Shown here in pieces: positions 9,079 through 16,565 of a DNA stretch of 64,000 nucleotides. This DNA comes from Pseudoalteromonas rhizosphaerae (GTDB taxonomy: Bacteria; Pseudomonadota; Gammaproteobacteria; Enterobacterales; Alteromonadaceae): contig NZ_CABVLM010000001.1 in the NCBI RefSeq assembly GCF_902498845.1, positions 372,001 through 436,000 on the forward strand. Reading direction: 5' to 3'. Every line of letters starts with the position of its first letter. Within the stretch, counting starts at the first letter, position 1. The notes under the pieces are model-generated. The model had not been told where the DNA came from. It ran no database searches and worked only from the letters and a program-made list of their open reading frames with translations. Position numbers and translations under genes: made by a program.

Positions 9079-9104
9079 TGATCTTATTTGCTGCGGTGCA
9101 CGTA
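9079..9104 (+). promoter_or_regulatory. candidate RpoE/ChrR-type ECF promoter before the LON-domain gene
   Basis: TGATCT at 9079-9084, 18 bases, then TA at 9103-9104. The RpoE-ChrR promoter known from Rhodobacter is TGATCC with a similar spacer and TA-starting -10. The same layout, sharing TGATCTTATTT and CGTA, occurs before the sigma gene at 9725. A transcript starting near 9110 would leave a leader of about 30 bases before the ATG at 9140. Confidence 0.55.
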
Positions 9105-9139
9105 ACGTAATGCATAGTTAAACTGATGTAGTAAGCCTT

Positions 9140-9718
9140 ATGAAACGTGCAATCTTTCCATTACCGGTATTTATTCTACCAAGCGGGTATACGCGGTTAC
9201 GTATCTTCGAACCTCGCTATCTTGATATGGTTAAAGAATCACTTAAAAATGATCATGGTTTCGTACTTTGCCAGTACGATGTTGATAGTTATCTCAACGT
9301 TCCTAGGTATGGATGCTTAGTTGATATTATTGACTTTTCACAAGATCAACAAGGACAACTATTAATTGATGTGGTGGCCAAATCTGTGGTTGAGTTAACT
9401 GATATAACTCAAGATAAACAGCAACTGCGTTTCGGTCAGCTATCTGCACCTAAAACATCTCTTTGGTTTGAACAACCTCACAACTTAGAGCGCGATGATT
9501 CATATTTAGTAACGGCACTAGAGCAGTTGTTTGCTGCTAATCTAGAGTTAACCGATTTATACCGCCAGACACACTTTGATGATCTGAACTGGGTGCTTGC
9601 AAGATGGCTTGAATTATTACCTATTTCAATTGATAAAAAACAACAGCTTGCCTTTAAATCGGACTTTGCGAAGATCCACTCTTTCCTTCATACTGTGATT
9701 AATAACGAATTTTCCTAA
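9140..9718 (+). CDS. LON peptidase substrate-binding-domain protein
   Basis: 192-residue stand-alone LON N-terminal domain protein. The signature is at the start (FPLPVFILPSGYTRLRIFEP followed by RYLDMVKESL), matching the 'FPL..vvlPg..l.L.iFEpRY' motif. No ATPase or protease domain follows, so it is not the Lon protease; such proteins are thought to bind peptides or act as adaptors. It sits between the small membrane-protein pair and the ECF sigma operon, and has its own copy of the candidate ECF promoter, so it probably belongs to the same stress regulon. Confidence 0.88.
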   Translation: MKRAIFPLPVFILPSGYTRLRIFEPRYLDMVKESLKNDHGFVLCQYDVDSYLNVPRYGCLVDIIDFSQDQQGQLLIDVVAKSVVELTDITQDKQQLRFGQLSAPKTSLWFEQPHNLERDDSYLVTALEQLFAANLELTDLYRQTHFDDLNWVLARWLELLPISIDKKQQLAFKSDFAKIHSFLHTVINNEFS

Positions 9719-9724
9719 TTAATA

Positions 9725-9750
9725 TGATCTTATTTTAGTTGCTCTGCGTA
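9725..9750 (+). promoter_or_regulatory. candidate autoregulatory ECF promoter before the sigma gene
   Basis: TGATCT at 9725-9730, 18-base spacer, TA at 9749-9750, with the same TGATCTTATTT start and CGTA end as the site at 9079. A start near 9757 would give a 25-base leader to the ATG at 9782. Autoregulation through such a site is the rule for RpoE-ChrR systems. Confidence 0.55.
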
Positions 9751-9781
9751 TTGCACAAGCAAGAACACTAATAGGAATATT

Positions 9782-10408
9782 ATGATGGTAAGTCAACAAC
9801 TTTCAACACGTTGTGAACCTAACACAGGTAATTACACTGCCATGCCACAAACGCCAAGCAAAGAACTTGCAGATGCATTATCTGCGGTTGCAGCTAATCG
9901 TGATAAACACGCTTTTGCTTATTTATTTGCGTACTTTTCACCGAAAATAAAACGCTTTGGTATTAAGCAATTTAATTCAGAAGCGCAAGCGATGGAATTA
10001 GTGCAAGACACCCTAACCTCAGTGTGGCGAAAAGCACATCTTTATAATAATGATAAAGGTGCAGCTACAACGTGGGTATATACCGTAATGCGTAACGCAT
10101 CATTTGATATGCTCAGAAAAATGAAAAGTAACAAAGAAGACAATATTAGCGAAGATATTTGGCCGCTAGTTGAGCAACATGATAATGCCGACCATGAATT
10201 TAGTGATCATCTTGAAAACCAGCAAATCAAAAATTACCTCGATAAATTACCTCAAGCTCAACGCGATGTTGTTAAAGGCGTTTATTTTCAAGATATGTCA
10301 CAAGAGCAACTTGCAGATCAATTGAATATTCCAATTGGTACTGTGAAGTCACGTTTACGTTTAGCGTTACAAAAATTACGCAATGAAATGGGAGACCGCA
10401 ATGATTAA
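9782..10408 (+). CDS. rpoE: ECF sigma factor, RpoE/ChrR (ECF11) type
   Basis: 208-residue extracytoplasmic-function sigma factor. Region 2 spans about residues 45-110 (MELVQDTLTSVWRKAHLYNN, then the ATTWVYTVMRNASFDMLRK stretch) and region 4 about 155-205 (LPQAQRDVVKGVYFQDMSQE, then QLADQLNIPIGTVKSRLRLA). The immediate downstream overlap with a ChrR-type zinc/cupin anti-sigma gene, plus the photolyase and Cfa genes beyond, point to the group that responds to singlet oxygen in Rhodobacter sphaeroides. The first ATG (9782) follows TAGGA; an in-frame ATG at 9842 is a possible alternative, since the first 20 residues look unconserved. The symbol follows the Rhodobacter usage and does not mean the E. 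coli envelope-stress RpoE. Confidence 0.9.
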   Translation: MMVSQQLSTRCEPNTGNYTAMPQTPSKELADALSAVAANRDKHAFAYLFAYFSPKIKRFGIKQFNSEAQAMELVQDTLTSVWRKAHLYNNDKGAATTWVYTVMRNASFDMLRKMKSNKEDNISEDIWPLVEQHDNADHEFSDHLENQQIKNYLDKLPQAQRDVVKGVYFQDMSQEQLADQLNIPIGTVKSRLRLALQKLRNEMGDRND

Positions 10409-11063
10409 ACATCACCCAAGCGATGCGCTATTAGCGCAGTATTGTAATGCGTCATTACCGGCGAGTATCAGTGTTGCTGTCGCTATTCATCTTGACATGT
10501 GTAGTTGCTGTAAAGATAAAGTGCAACGCATTGAAGCGCAAAATGCTGTAGATGTGTTTGCGCATCATAATGAACAACTGCAAACTACAGATTTAGCTAT
10601 TGATGAACTATCATTACTTGATGCAATTACCGCTGACGATAGTGTTGATGATGTATATAAAGTGACGCCACAAACTATCCTTGTCAATCAGCAAAATTAT
10701 CAATTGCCTCGTGCTCTTGCCCGTATTTCACATGGTAAGTTTATGCAAATGGGTAAGTTATCACGTTCTCGTATCGCTCTCGATGATGGTGCGCTACGTT
10801 CGAGTTTGCTACACATAGATGCCGGTGGGGAAATCCCTGAACATACCCACACTGGTTTTGAACTGACTTTATTACTCGATGGTGAGTTTAGTGATGAAGA
10901 CGATCATTATGTGCCTGGCGACTTTATGTGGCTCGATGGTCGTCATCAACACACTCCGATCACAGAAAAAGGCTGTTTATGTTACACAGTAGTCAGTAGT
11001 GCTCTACACTTTAATAAAGGACTGAGTAAGTTACTCAATCCAATTGGCAATTTGATTTACTAG
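10401..11063 (+). CDS. chrR: ChrR-type zinc-dependent anti-sigma factor with cupin domain
   Basis: 220-residue anti-sigma factor expected to hold the ECF sigma inactive until singlet oxygen or a related signal is sensed. The N-terminal zinc anti-sigma domain has H5, H30, C34 and C37, aligning with the H-H-C-C zinc site of R. sphaeroides ChrR. The C-terminal cupin has H148, H150, E154 and H184, with the same spacing (2, 4, 30) as the metal-binding residues of the ChrR cupin. The ATG at 10401, behind GGAGA, is the likely start and overlaps the end of the sigma gene by 8 bases; a slightly longer in-frame start at 10383 lies within the sigma coding region. Confidence 0.92.
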   Translation: MIKHHPSDALLAQYCNASLPASISVAVAIHLDMCSCCKDKVQRIEAQNAVDVFAHHNEQLQTTDLAIDELSLLDAITADDSVDDVYKVTPQTILVNQQNYQLPRALARISHGKFMQMGKLSRSRIALDDGALRSSLLHIDAGGEIPEHTHTGFELTLLLDGEFSDEDDHYVPGDFMWLDGRHQHTPITEKGCLCYTVVSSALHFNKGLSKLLNPIGNLIY

Positions 11064-11071
11064 GAGTGTAT

Positions 11072-12025
11072 ATGCAGCAATCGACTATTCAAATAGGCAT
11101 CAGTGCATGCCTTGCAGGTGAGAAAGTTCGGTTTGATAGTGGCCATAAAAAATCAAATTTTTGCATGGATGAATTTGCTAAACATGTTGAATATAAGCGT
11201 TTTTGTCCTGAAGTGGCGGTAGGTCTGCCGATCCCAAGACCGACAATTAGACAGGTTAAAGTAGGCACAACTATTAAAGTGTGCCGTCCTGACGGCAGTG
11301 GTGATGTTGGCCCACAATTGACAGAGTACGGTAAAAAAGTTGCCACAGAGCAGGCTGCACAATTAAGCGGCTTTGTTTTTTGTGCTAAAAGTCCAAGCTG
11401 CGGCATGGAACGGATCAAAATATACAATGAAGCAGGCACCGGTAATACATCAGAAGGCGTGGGCTTTTTTGCTGCGCAAATTATGGCTCACAACCCATTG
11501 TTACCGTGTGAAGAAAATGGTCGTTTAAATGATATGCACTTGCGTGAAAACTTTGTAATGCGGGTGTTTACTTATAAAAACTGGCAATTATTGCGTCAAC
11601 AGCCAGCAACCCTGCATAGGTTAACGCAGTTTCATGCGCAATATAAGTATTTGTTAATGGCTCACAATTATCAGGCATATAAAGATCTTGGTAATTTACT
11701 GGGCACCTATGTTGGCGATGATTTTGAGCAGCTTGCTGACGATTATATTGCAGGTTTAATGGCAGCGCTGAAAAGACCTGCATCACGGAAAAATAACAGC
11801 AATACTTTAATGCACTTACAAGGCTACTTTAAAAAACATTTATCCAAAATTGAAAAAGAAGAGTTACGAGATGCAATTGATGAGTATCGCTCAGGTTTAG
11901 TGCCGCTGTATGTACCGCTGACACTCTTAAAACATCATTTGAAAGTACATCCAAACGAATACTTAGCAAAGCAAGTTTACTTCAACCCTTATCCTCACGA
12001 ACTTAAATTACGCTACGGAATTTAA
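11072..12025 (+). CDS. DUF523-DUF1722 protein (YbgA-type fusion)
   Basis: 317-residue two-domain cytoplasmic protein. Residues 1 to about 150 are DUF523, with GISACLAG at the start, the FCPEVAVGLPIPRP block and the conserved Cys motif AKSPSCGMERI. Residues of about 190-315 are DUF1722 (YbgA-like), ending in FNPYPHELKLR. Biochemical function is not established. The domain pair recurs beside photolyase genes in Proteobacteria, as here and as ybgA-phrB in E. coli. The ATG at 11072 lies five bases after AGGAG; its stop overlaps the photolyase start by one base (TAATG). Confidence 0.87.
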   Translation: MQQSTIQIGISACLAGEKVRFDSGHKKSNFCMDEFAKHVEYKRFCPEVAVGLPIPRPTIRQVKVGTTIKVCRPDGSGDVGPQLTEYGKKVATEQAAQLSGFVFCAKSPSCGMERIKIYNEAGTGNTSEGVGFFAAQIMAHNPLLPCEENGRLNDMHLRENFVMRVFTYKNWQLLRQQPATLHRLTQFHAQYKYLLMAHNYQAYKDLGNLLGTYVGDDFEQLADDYIAGLMAALKRPASRKNNSNTLMHLQGYFKKHLSKIEKEELRDAIDEYRSGLVPLYVPLTLLKHHLKVHPNEYLAKQVYFNPYPHELKLRYGI

Positions 12026-13419
12026 TGAACACTGTATTTTGGTTTAGGCGCGATTTGCGCCTTTTTAATAATCATGCCCTTTATCAAGCAATCGACAATG
12101 GTTGTAAAGACGCTATATTTTTTATCACTGAGCAACAATGGCAACGCCATGGTGTTGCTTCAATACAAATTGATTTGCTAAAACGAAGGTTAAACTTCTT
12201 AGGTCAGTTACTAGCTGATAATGGTATCACCTTGCATATCATTGAAGCGGGTAATTACGCAGGATGTGTGCAGCAGTTAAGCGAGTTCTGCCAGCGACAT
12301 TCAGTAACGCAGTTATTTGCCAATAAAGAATATGAAATTAATGAAGTTGAGCGCGATAACGCATTTTTACATCATGCTGATGAACTTAAAGTATCAGTCA
12401 CCTTGTTTGATGGTGACGTGGTTGCACCGCCTGGAACGGTACTGAATCAAAGTGGTGAGATGTTTAAGGTGTTCACCCCTTTTAAAAATGCCTGGCTAAA
12501 GCAATATCAAGATACTCATTTTTATTTTCAAGCCCCTCCGACAATGTTTAGCCCAATACCTTGGCAAGGTTCAGCGTTACTTACCGGTGATGATTCCTCA
12601 CATAAGTGGCCAGTTGATGATGCGTCATTAAGTCAAATCTGTGCCCGCTTTATCAGCGATAAATTACTCAGTTATAAAGATCAGCGAGATATTCCAAGTA
12701 TTAAAGGCACATCAGGCTTAAGTCCGTATTTAGCTTTAGGAATTGTCAGCGTTGAGCAATTAATTGCTCTTGTACAGCAACAATATGTCGATGTTTTAAG
12801 TAGCTCTAAAAGCAATTTATTTACTTGGGTCAACGAGTTAGTGTGGCGTGAGTTTTATCGTCATTTAATTGTGGCTTATCCAAAACTTAATAAATATAAC
12901 AATTTTAATGAGAAATATGACCCAGTAAAGTGGCGAACTGATGAGGCTGATTTCACTGCTTGGTGTGAAGGTAAAACAGGCTACCCGCTTGTTGATGCCG
13001 CTATGAGGCAGCTTATTCAAACTGGCTGGATGCATAATCGCTTACGAATGGTAGTTGCCAGTTTTCTTACCAAACACTTGTTAATTGATTGGCGTAAAGG
13101 TGAACGTTTCTTTATGCAGCATTTGATCGATGGCGATTTAGCGTCTAACAACGGCGGTTGGCAATGGGCTGCAAGTACCGGGTGCGATGCCCAGCCATAC
13201 TTTAGAATATTCAACCCGATTACTCAAAGTGAGCGATTTGATCCTGATGGTGATTTTATTCGTAAGTATATACCGGAGTTGGAAAATGTGCCGAATAAGC
13301 AAATTCATTTTCCACATGAATATTTAGCGAAAAGCGGCAAAGCAAAAGCAGTTTATTGGCCAGCAATCGTTGATCATAAAACCGCTCGCTTACGAGCGCT
13401 TGATGCATTTAAGGTATGA
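12025..13419 (+). CDS. phrB: deoxyribodipyrimidine photolyase (class I)
   Basis: 464-residue flavoprotein that uses blue light to split UV-induced pyrimidine dimers. The N-terminal antenna domain begins VFWFRRDLRLFNNHAL. The FAD-binding domain carries WVNELVWREFYRHLI, GYPLVDAAMRQL, GWMHNRLRMVVASFL and the NNGGWQWAASTGCDAQPYFR signature with the tryptophans of the photoreduction chain. Length is the same class as E. coli PhrB (472). It is translationally coupled to the upstream DUF523 gene and is the third target gene in the ECF operon. A related cryptochrome without repair activity cannot be wholly excluded from sequence. Confidence 0.93.
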   Translation: MNTVFWFRRDLRLFNNHALYQAIDNGCKDAIFFITEQQWQRHGVASIQIDLLKRRLNFLGQLLADNGITLHIIEAGNYAGCVQQLSEFCQRHSVTQLFANKEYEINEVERDNAFLHHADELKVSVTLFDGDVVAPPGTVLNQSGEMFKVFTPFKNAWLKQYQDTHFYFQAPPTMFSPIPWQGSALLTGDDSSHKWPVDDASLSQICARFISDKLLSYKDQRDIPSIKGTSGLSPYLALGIVSVEQLIALVQQQYVDVLSSSKSNLFTWVNELVWREFYRHLIVAYPKLNKYNNFNEKYDPVKWRTDEADFTAWCEGKTGYPLVDAAMRQLIQTGWMHNRLRMVVASFLTKHLLIDWRKGERFFMQHLIDGDLASNNGGWQWAASTGCDAQPYFRIFNPITQSERFDPDGDFIRKYIPELENVPNKQIHFPHEYLAKSGKAKAVYWPAIVDHKTARLRALDAFKV

Positions 13420-13420
13420 T

Positions 13421-13849
13421 ATGAGCAACCACAGAACAGATAAATTTATCGCGATATACCAAAAGCTAAGTAAAGAAAATCTACATTTACTGAGTGATAT
13501 TTATGCTGCAGACATTCACTTTTCTGATCCATTGCATGAAGTCGATGGTTTAGCTGACTTACATCAATATTTTGCTAAACTTTATAGCAATGTTATTGAA
13601 TGCACGTTTGATATCAGTGATGCTGTTAGTGTAGGCGATAATGCTTTTGTTTACTGGACTATGTATTATCGCCATCCAAAGCTTAGTAATGGCCAGCAAA
13701 TAGCCGTAGCAGGCCATAGCAAGTTAACATTTACTGGTGACAAAATCAGCCTTCATAAAGACTACTTTGATGCTGGTGCATTACTTTATCGACATATCCC
13801 TATTCTCGGTTCAATTATTAAATACATAGATAATAAGGCAGCGGAATAA
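13421..13849 (+). CDS. SnoaL-like / NTF2-fold protein
   Basis: 142-residue cytoplasmic protein with the NTF2-like pattern: an N-terminal helix pair (KFIAIYQKLSKENLHLLSDI), the YAADIHFSDPLHEVDGLADL stretch typical of SnoaL-like domains, and a curved-sheet second half with HSKLTFTGDKISLHKDYFDA. The start at 13421 has AAGG six bases upstream and lies one base after the photolyase stop. The family includes hydrolases, isomerases and small-ligand binders, so no reaction can be assigned. Proteins of this type recur in ChrR-linked photolyase clusters. Confidence 0.8.
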   Translation: MSNHRTDKFIAIYQKLSKENLHLLSDIYAADIHFSDPLHEVDGLADLHQYFAKLYSNVIECTFDISDAVSVGDNAFVYWTMYYRHPKLSNGQQIAVAGHSKLTFTGDKISLHKDYFDAGALLYRHIPILGSIIKYIDNKAAE

Positions 13850-14559
13850 TGATCACGCTTATAACAGGTGCAACATCAGGTATTGGTGAACAACTTGCGA
13901 AACTGTATGCGCAAGCCGGGGATACAGTGATCGCTTGTGGGCGTAACCAAGAAAAACTAAACGAACTTGCGCAACTAACGAATATTGAAAGTTGTCAGTT
14001 TGACGCTACTGATTTACAAGCAATACGAAGTAGCACTGTTGCTTATACGCAATTTGATCGCGTTATTCTTAATGCTGGCAATTGCGAGTATATAGATGAT
14101 GCGCGTAATTTTGACAGTGCATTGTTTACCCGCGTTGTTACTACTAATTTGCTTTCGATGGGTTATTGTCTTGAGGCTTTATTACCGAAGATAAAGCCAG
14201 GTGGTCAGTTGGTGATTGTCAGTTCAAGCGTAACTTATTTACCGTTACCGCGCTCTGAGGCATATGGCGCATCAAAAGCTGGGGTCAGTTATTTAGCAAA
14301 AAGTTTAGCCATTGATTTAGATGATATTGACGTAACCTTAGTGCACCCAGGCTTTGTTAAAACACCGTTGACTCAAAAAAACGATTTTCCAATGCCAATG
14401 GCAGTTACTGCAGAAAAAGCGGCAAATTATATTATCAAAGGGGTCGCTAAGCGCCGCAAAGAGGTGCATTTTCCTTATCGTTTCACCCTTATTTTAAAAT
14501 GTTTACGCATGTTGCCGCTGCCAATTTGGCTCATGCTTGCAAAAGGATTAAGTCGTTGA
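13849..14559 (+). CDS. short-chain dehydrogenase/reductase
   Basis: 236-residue SDR with a Rossmann fold: TGATSGIG cofactor motif at residues 6-13, LNAGN in the middle, the catalytic serine in VIVSSSV and the YGASK motif (Tyr and Lys). An Arg after the second strand (ACGRN) favours NADP(H). Substrate unknown; in this operon a fatty-acyl or lipid-derived carbonyl is a reasonable guess. The start overlaps the previous stop (TAATG) and the end overlaps the TTG start of the FAD oxidoreductase by four bases. Confidence 0.88.
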   Translation: MITLITGATSGIGEQLAKLYAQAGDTVIACGRNQEKLNELAQLTNIESCQFDATDLQAIRSSTVAYTQFDRVILNAGNCEYIDDARNFDSALFTRVVTTNLLSMGYCLEALLPKIKPGGQLVIVSSSVTYLPLPRSEAYGASKAGVSYLAKSLAIDLDDIDVTLVHPGFVKTPLTQKNDFPMPMAVTAEKAANYIIKGVAKRRKEVHFPYRFTLILKCLRMLPLPIWLMLAKGLSR

Positions 14560-15812
14560 AAAAAATAGCAATTATAGGTTCTGGAATTGCAGGGTTAAGC
14601 TGCGCGCATTTGTTGCACAAAAAGTATGAGATTACGGTATTTGAAAAAAATAACTACATTGGTGGGCACACCGCAACGATAGATATACAGGTTGATGGTG
14701 TTAAGCGTGCTATTGATACTGGCTTTATTGTTTTTAATGATCGCACTTACCCTTATTTTGAAAAGCTGTTAAAGCGCATCGGCGTTGAACGACAACCGAC
14801 AGAAATGAGTTTTAGTGTGCATAATCAGCAAACTGGTTTTGAATATAATGGCCACACCTTTGCCAGTTTGTTTGCTCAAAAGCGCAATATATTTCGTCCG
14901 CGTTTTTGGAAGTTACTTAGTGATATTGTGCGTTTTAACACCTTGTGTAAAAAACTATATCATGACAACGATTACCAAAGTGAGCAGATGCTAGGTCAGT
15001 TGCTCGACCAACACGGTTTTAATGATTTTTTTCGTTACCATTATATTTTGCCGATGGGCGCGGCTATCTGGTCAACAAGTATTAAAGAAATGAGTAATGT
15101 TGGCGTTGAGTTTTTTGTAAAATTCTTTTTCAATCATGGCTTATTAGATATTACTAATCGTCCGCAGTGGTATGTTATTCCCGGTGGTTCAAGGGAATAT
15201 ATCAATCCATTGATCAGTGGCTTTAAAGATAAAATAAAATTGAACACGGATATACAGTCTATTTTTCGCACCCCGGAGCAGGTGTTGATCCGATTGAAAA
15301 ATGGTACCGTTGAGCAATTTGATAAAGTTATTTTTGCTTGTCATTCTGATCAAGCTCTCGCTTTACTTGAAAACCCAAGCACAGATGAAAAAGCAATTTT
15401 ATCAGCCATTCCCTACACTGAAAATTCAGTGATTTTGCATACTGACACTGCTTTGCTGCCAAAACGTAAAGCCGCATGGGCCAGTTGGAATTATCTACTT
15501 ACCGATAATCTTGATAAAGCTGCTGTTGTAACTTATCAAATGAATATTTTGCAAGGCATCACAAGTAAAACGCAATTTTGTGTCACGCTTAATCACCGCG
15601 AGGGAATTGATAAAACTAAAATACTCCGAGAATTTACGTATCATCATCCAGTATTCAATAAAACGTCTATTGCTGCTCAGCAACAGAAACAGCTTATTGA
15701 TGGAGCCAACAACAGTTATTTTTGTGGCGCTTATTGGTATAACGGATTTCACGAAGACGGCGTGAAAAGCGCTGTAGATGTTGCTCGCAAACTTGGGGTT
15801 GAATTTGAATAG
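14556..15812 (+). CDS. FAD-dependent oxidoreductase (amine-oxidase/desaturase-like)
   Basis: 418-residue flavoprotein with an N-terminal FAD motif IAIIGSGIAGLSCAHLL, followed by FEKNNYIGGHTATI, and a C-terminal FCGAYWYNGFHEDG block that completes the FAD site. This is the NAD/FAD-binding amine-oxidase superfamily subtype that travels with DUF1365 and Cfa-family genes. The TTG at 14556 is the likely start: AGGA lies eight bases before it, it places GxGxxG at the usual position and it overlaps the SDR stop; the next upstream ATG (14499) is inside the SDR gene. In Rhodobacter a flavoprotein desaturase (UfaD) acts on methylated fatty acids in furan-fatty-acid synthesis; whether this protein is equivalent is inference. 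Confidence 0.88.
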   Translation: MKKIAIIGSGIAGLSCAHLLHKKYEITVFEKNNYIGGHTATIDIQVDGVKRAIDTGFIVFNDRTYPYFEKLLKRIGVERQPTEMSFSVHNQQTGFEYNGHTFASLFAQKRNIFRPRFWKLLSDIVRFNTLCKKLYHDNDYQSEQMLGQLLDQHGFNDFFRYHYILPMGAAIWSTSIKEMSNVGVEFFVKFFFNHGLLDITNRPQWYVIPGGSREYINPLISGFKDKIKLNTDIQSIFRTPEQVLIRLKNGTVEQFDKVIFACHSDQALALLENPSTDEKAILSAIPYTENSVILHTDTALLPKRKAAWASWNYLLTDNLDKAAVVTYQMNILQGITSKTQFCVTLNHREGIDKTKILREFTYHHPVFNKTSIAAQQQKQLIDGANNSYFCGAYWYNGFHEDGVKSAVDVARKLGVEFE

Positions 15813-16539
15813 TGCACTTTTAATCGGTGATGTTCGTCATCACCGATTAGCAATTAAAGCGCATAGCTTTAATTATCAGTTGTACATGATGTGGGTTGAT
15901 CTTAATGCTCCTCAGCAACTTGATGGTGTTCACCCTTGGCTTGGAACAACAGGCTTTAAAGCACTTAAATTTAAACAATCCGATTATCTTAATCGTGATT
16001 TAGATACTCAACAACCAATCAAACAACGAGCAATTGATAAAATTGTCGAGCTGGGGATTACTGCTCCGTTTAGTAATGTTTATATGCTCGGACAGCTGCG
16101 CTGTTTTGGGGTGTATTTTAGCCCAGTTAACTTTTTCTTCTATGAAACGGCTGATGGCGATTTTCCCTATATGGTTGCTGAAGTGAGTAATACCCCCTGG
16201 AACGAGCGACACTATTACTTGGTTGATTTACACAAGAAAGTGAACTTTAAAAAGGCTTTCTCCGTATCACCATTTATGAGTTTAGATATGGATTACCACT
16301 GGAAAGTGCGTTTAACAAAGCACAATACTATGATCCATATAGAAAATAAAAAAGATAATACGCTATTATTTACTGCCAGTTTGCGTTTACAACGCCAGTC
16401 ACTCAGTCGTGCTGCGGTTACTGCGTTACTGAAACGTTTTCCTGCCATGACCATCACTGTGATGAAAGGAATTTACGTACAGGCGTTTAAACTATTTTGT
16501 AAGCGAGTGCCTTTTTTAGGTCACTCAGGCAAGAATTGA
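15805..16539 (+). CDS. DUF1365 family protein
   Basis: About 244 residues, recognised from NSALLIGDVRHHRLAIKAHS, the GQLRCFGVYFSPVNFFFYE block and EVSNTPWNERHYYLV, all typical of DUF1365. Function is unestablished, but the family sits almost invariably between an FAD oxidoreductase and a Cfa-like methyltransferase. The start is uncertain: TTG at 15805, preceded by GGGG at six bases, gives the usual family N-terminus, while TTG 15799 and ATG 15778 are in the same frame inside the preceding gene. With any of these the gene overlaps the FAD oxidoreductase. Confidence 0.87.
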   Translation: MNSALLIGDVRHHRLAIKAHSFNYQLYMMWVDLNAPQQLDGVHPWLGTTGFKALKFKQSDYLNRDLDTQQPIKQRAIDKIVELGITAPFSNVYMLGQLRCFGVYFSPVNFFFYETADGDFPYMVAEVSNTPWNERHYYLVDLHKKVNFKKAFSVSPFMSLDMDYHWKVRLTKHNTMIHIENKKDNTLLFTASLRLQRQSLSRAAVTALLKRFPAMTITVMKGIYVQAFKLFCKRVPFLGHSGKN

Positions 16540-16565
16540 TAAGCTAAAATAATGAAGGTCATGAG

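Noticed and set aside
11089..11439. 116-codon minus-strand open frame
   Set aside because: Antisense to the DUF523 domain with conserved Cys motifs; shadow frame.
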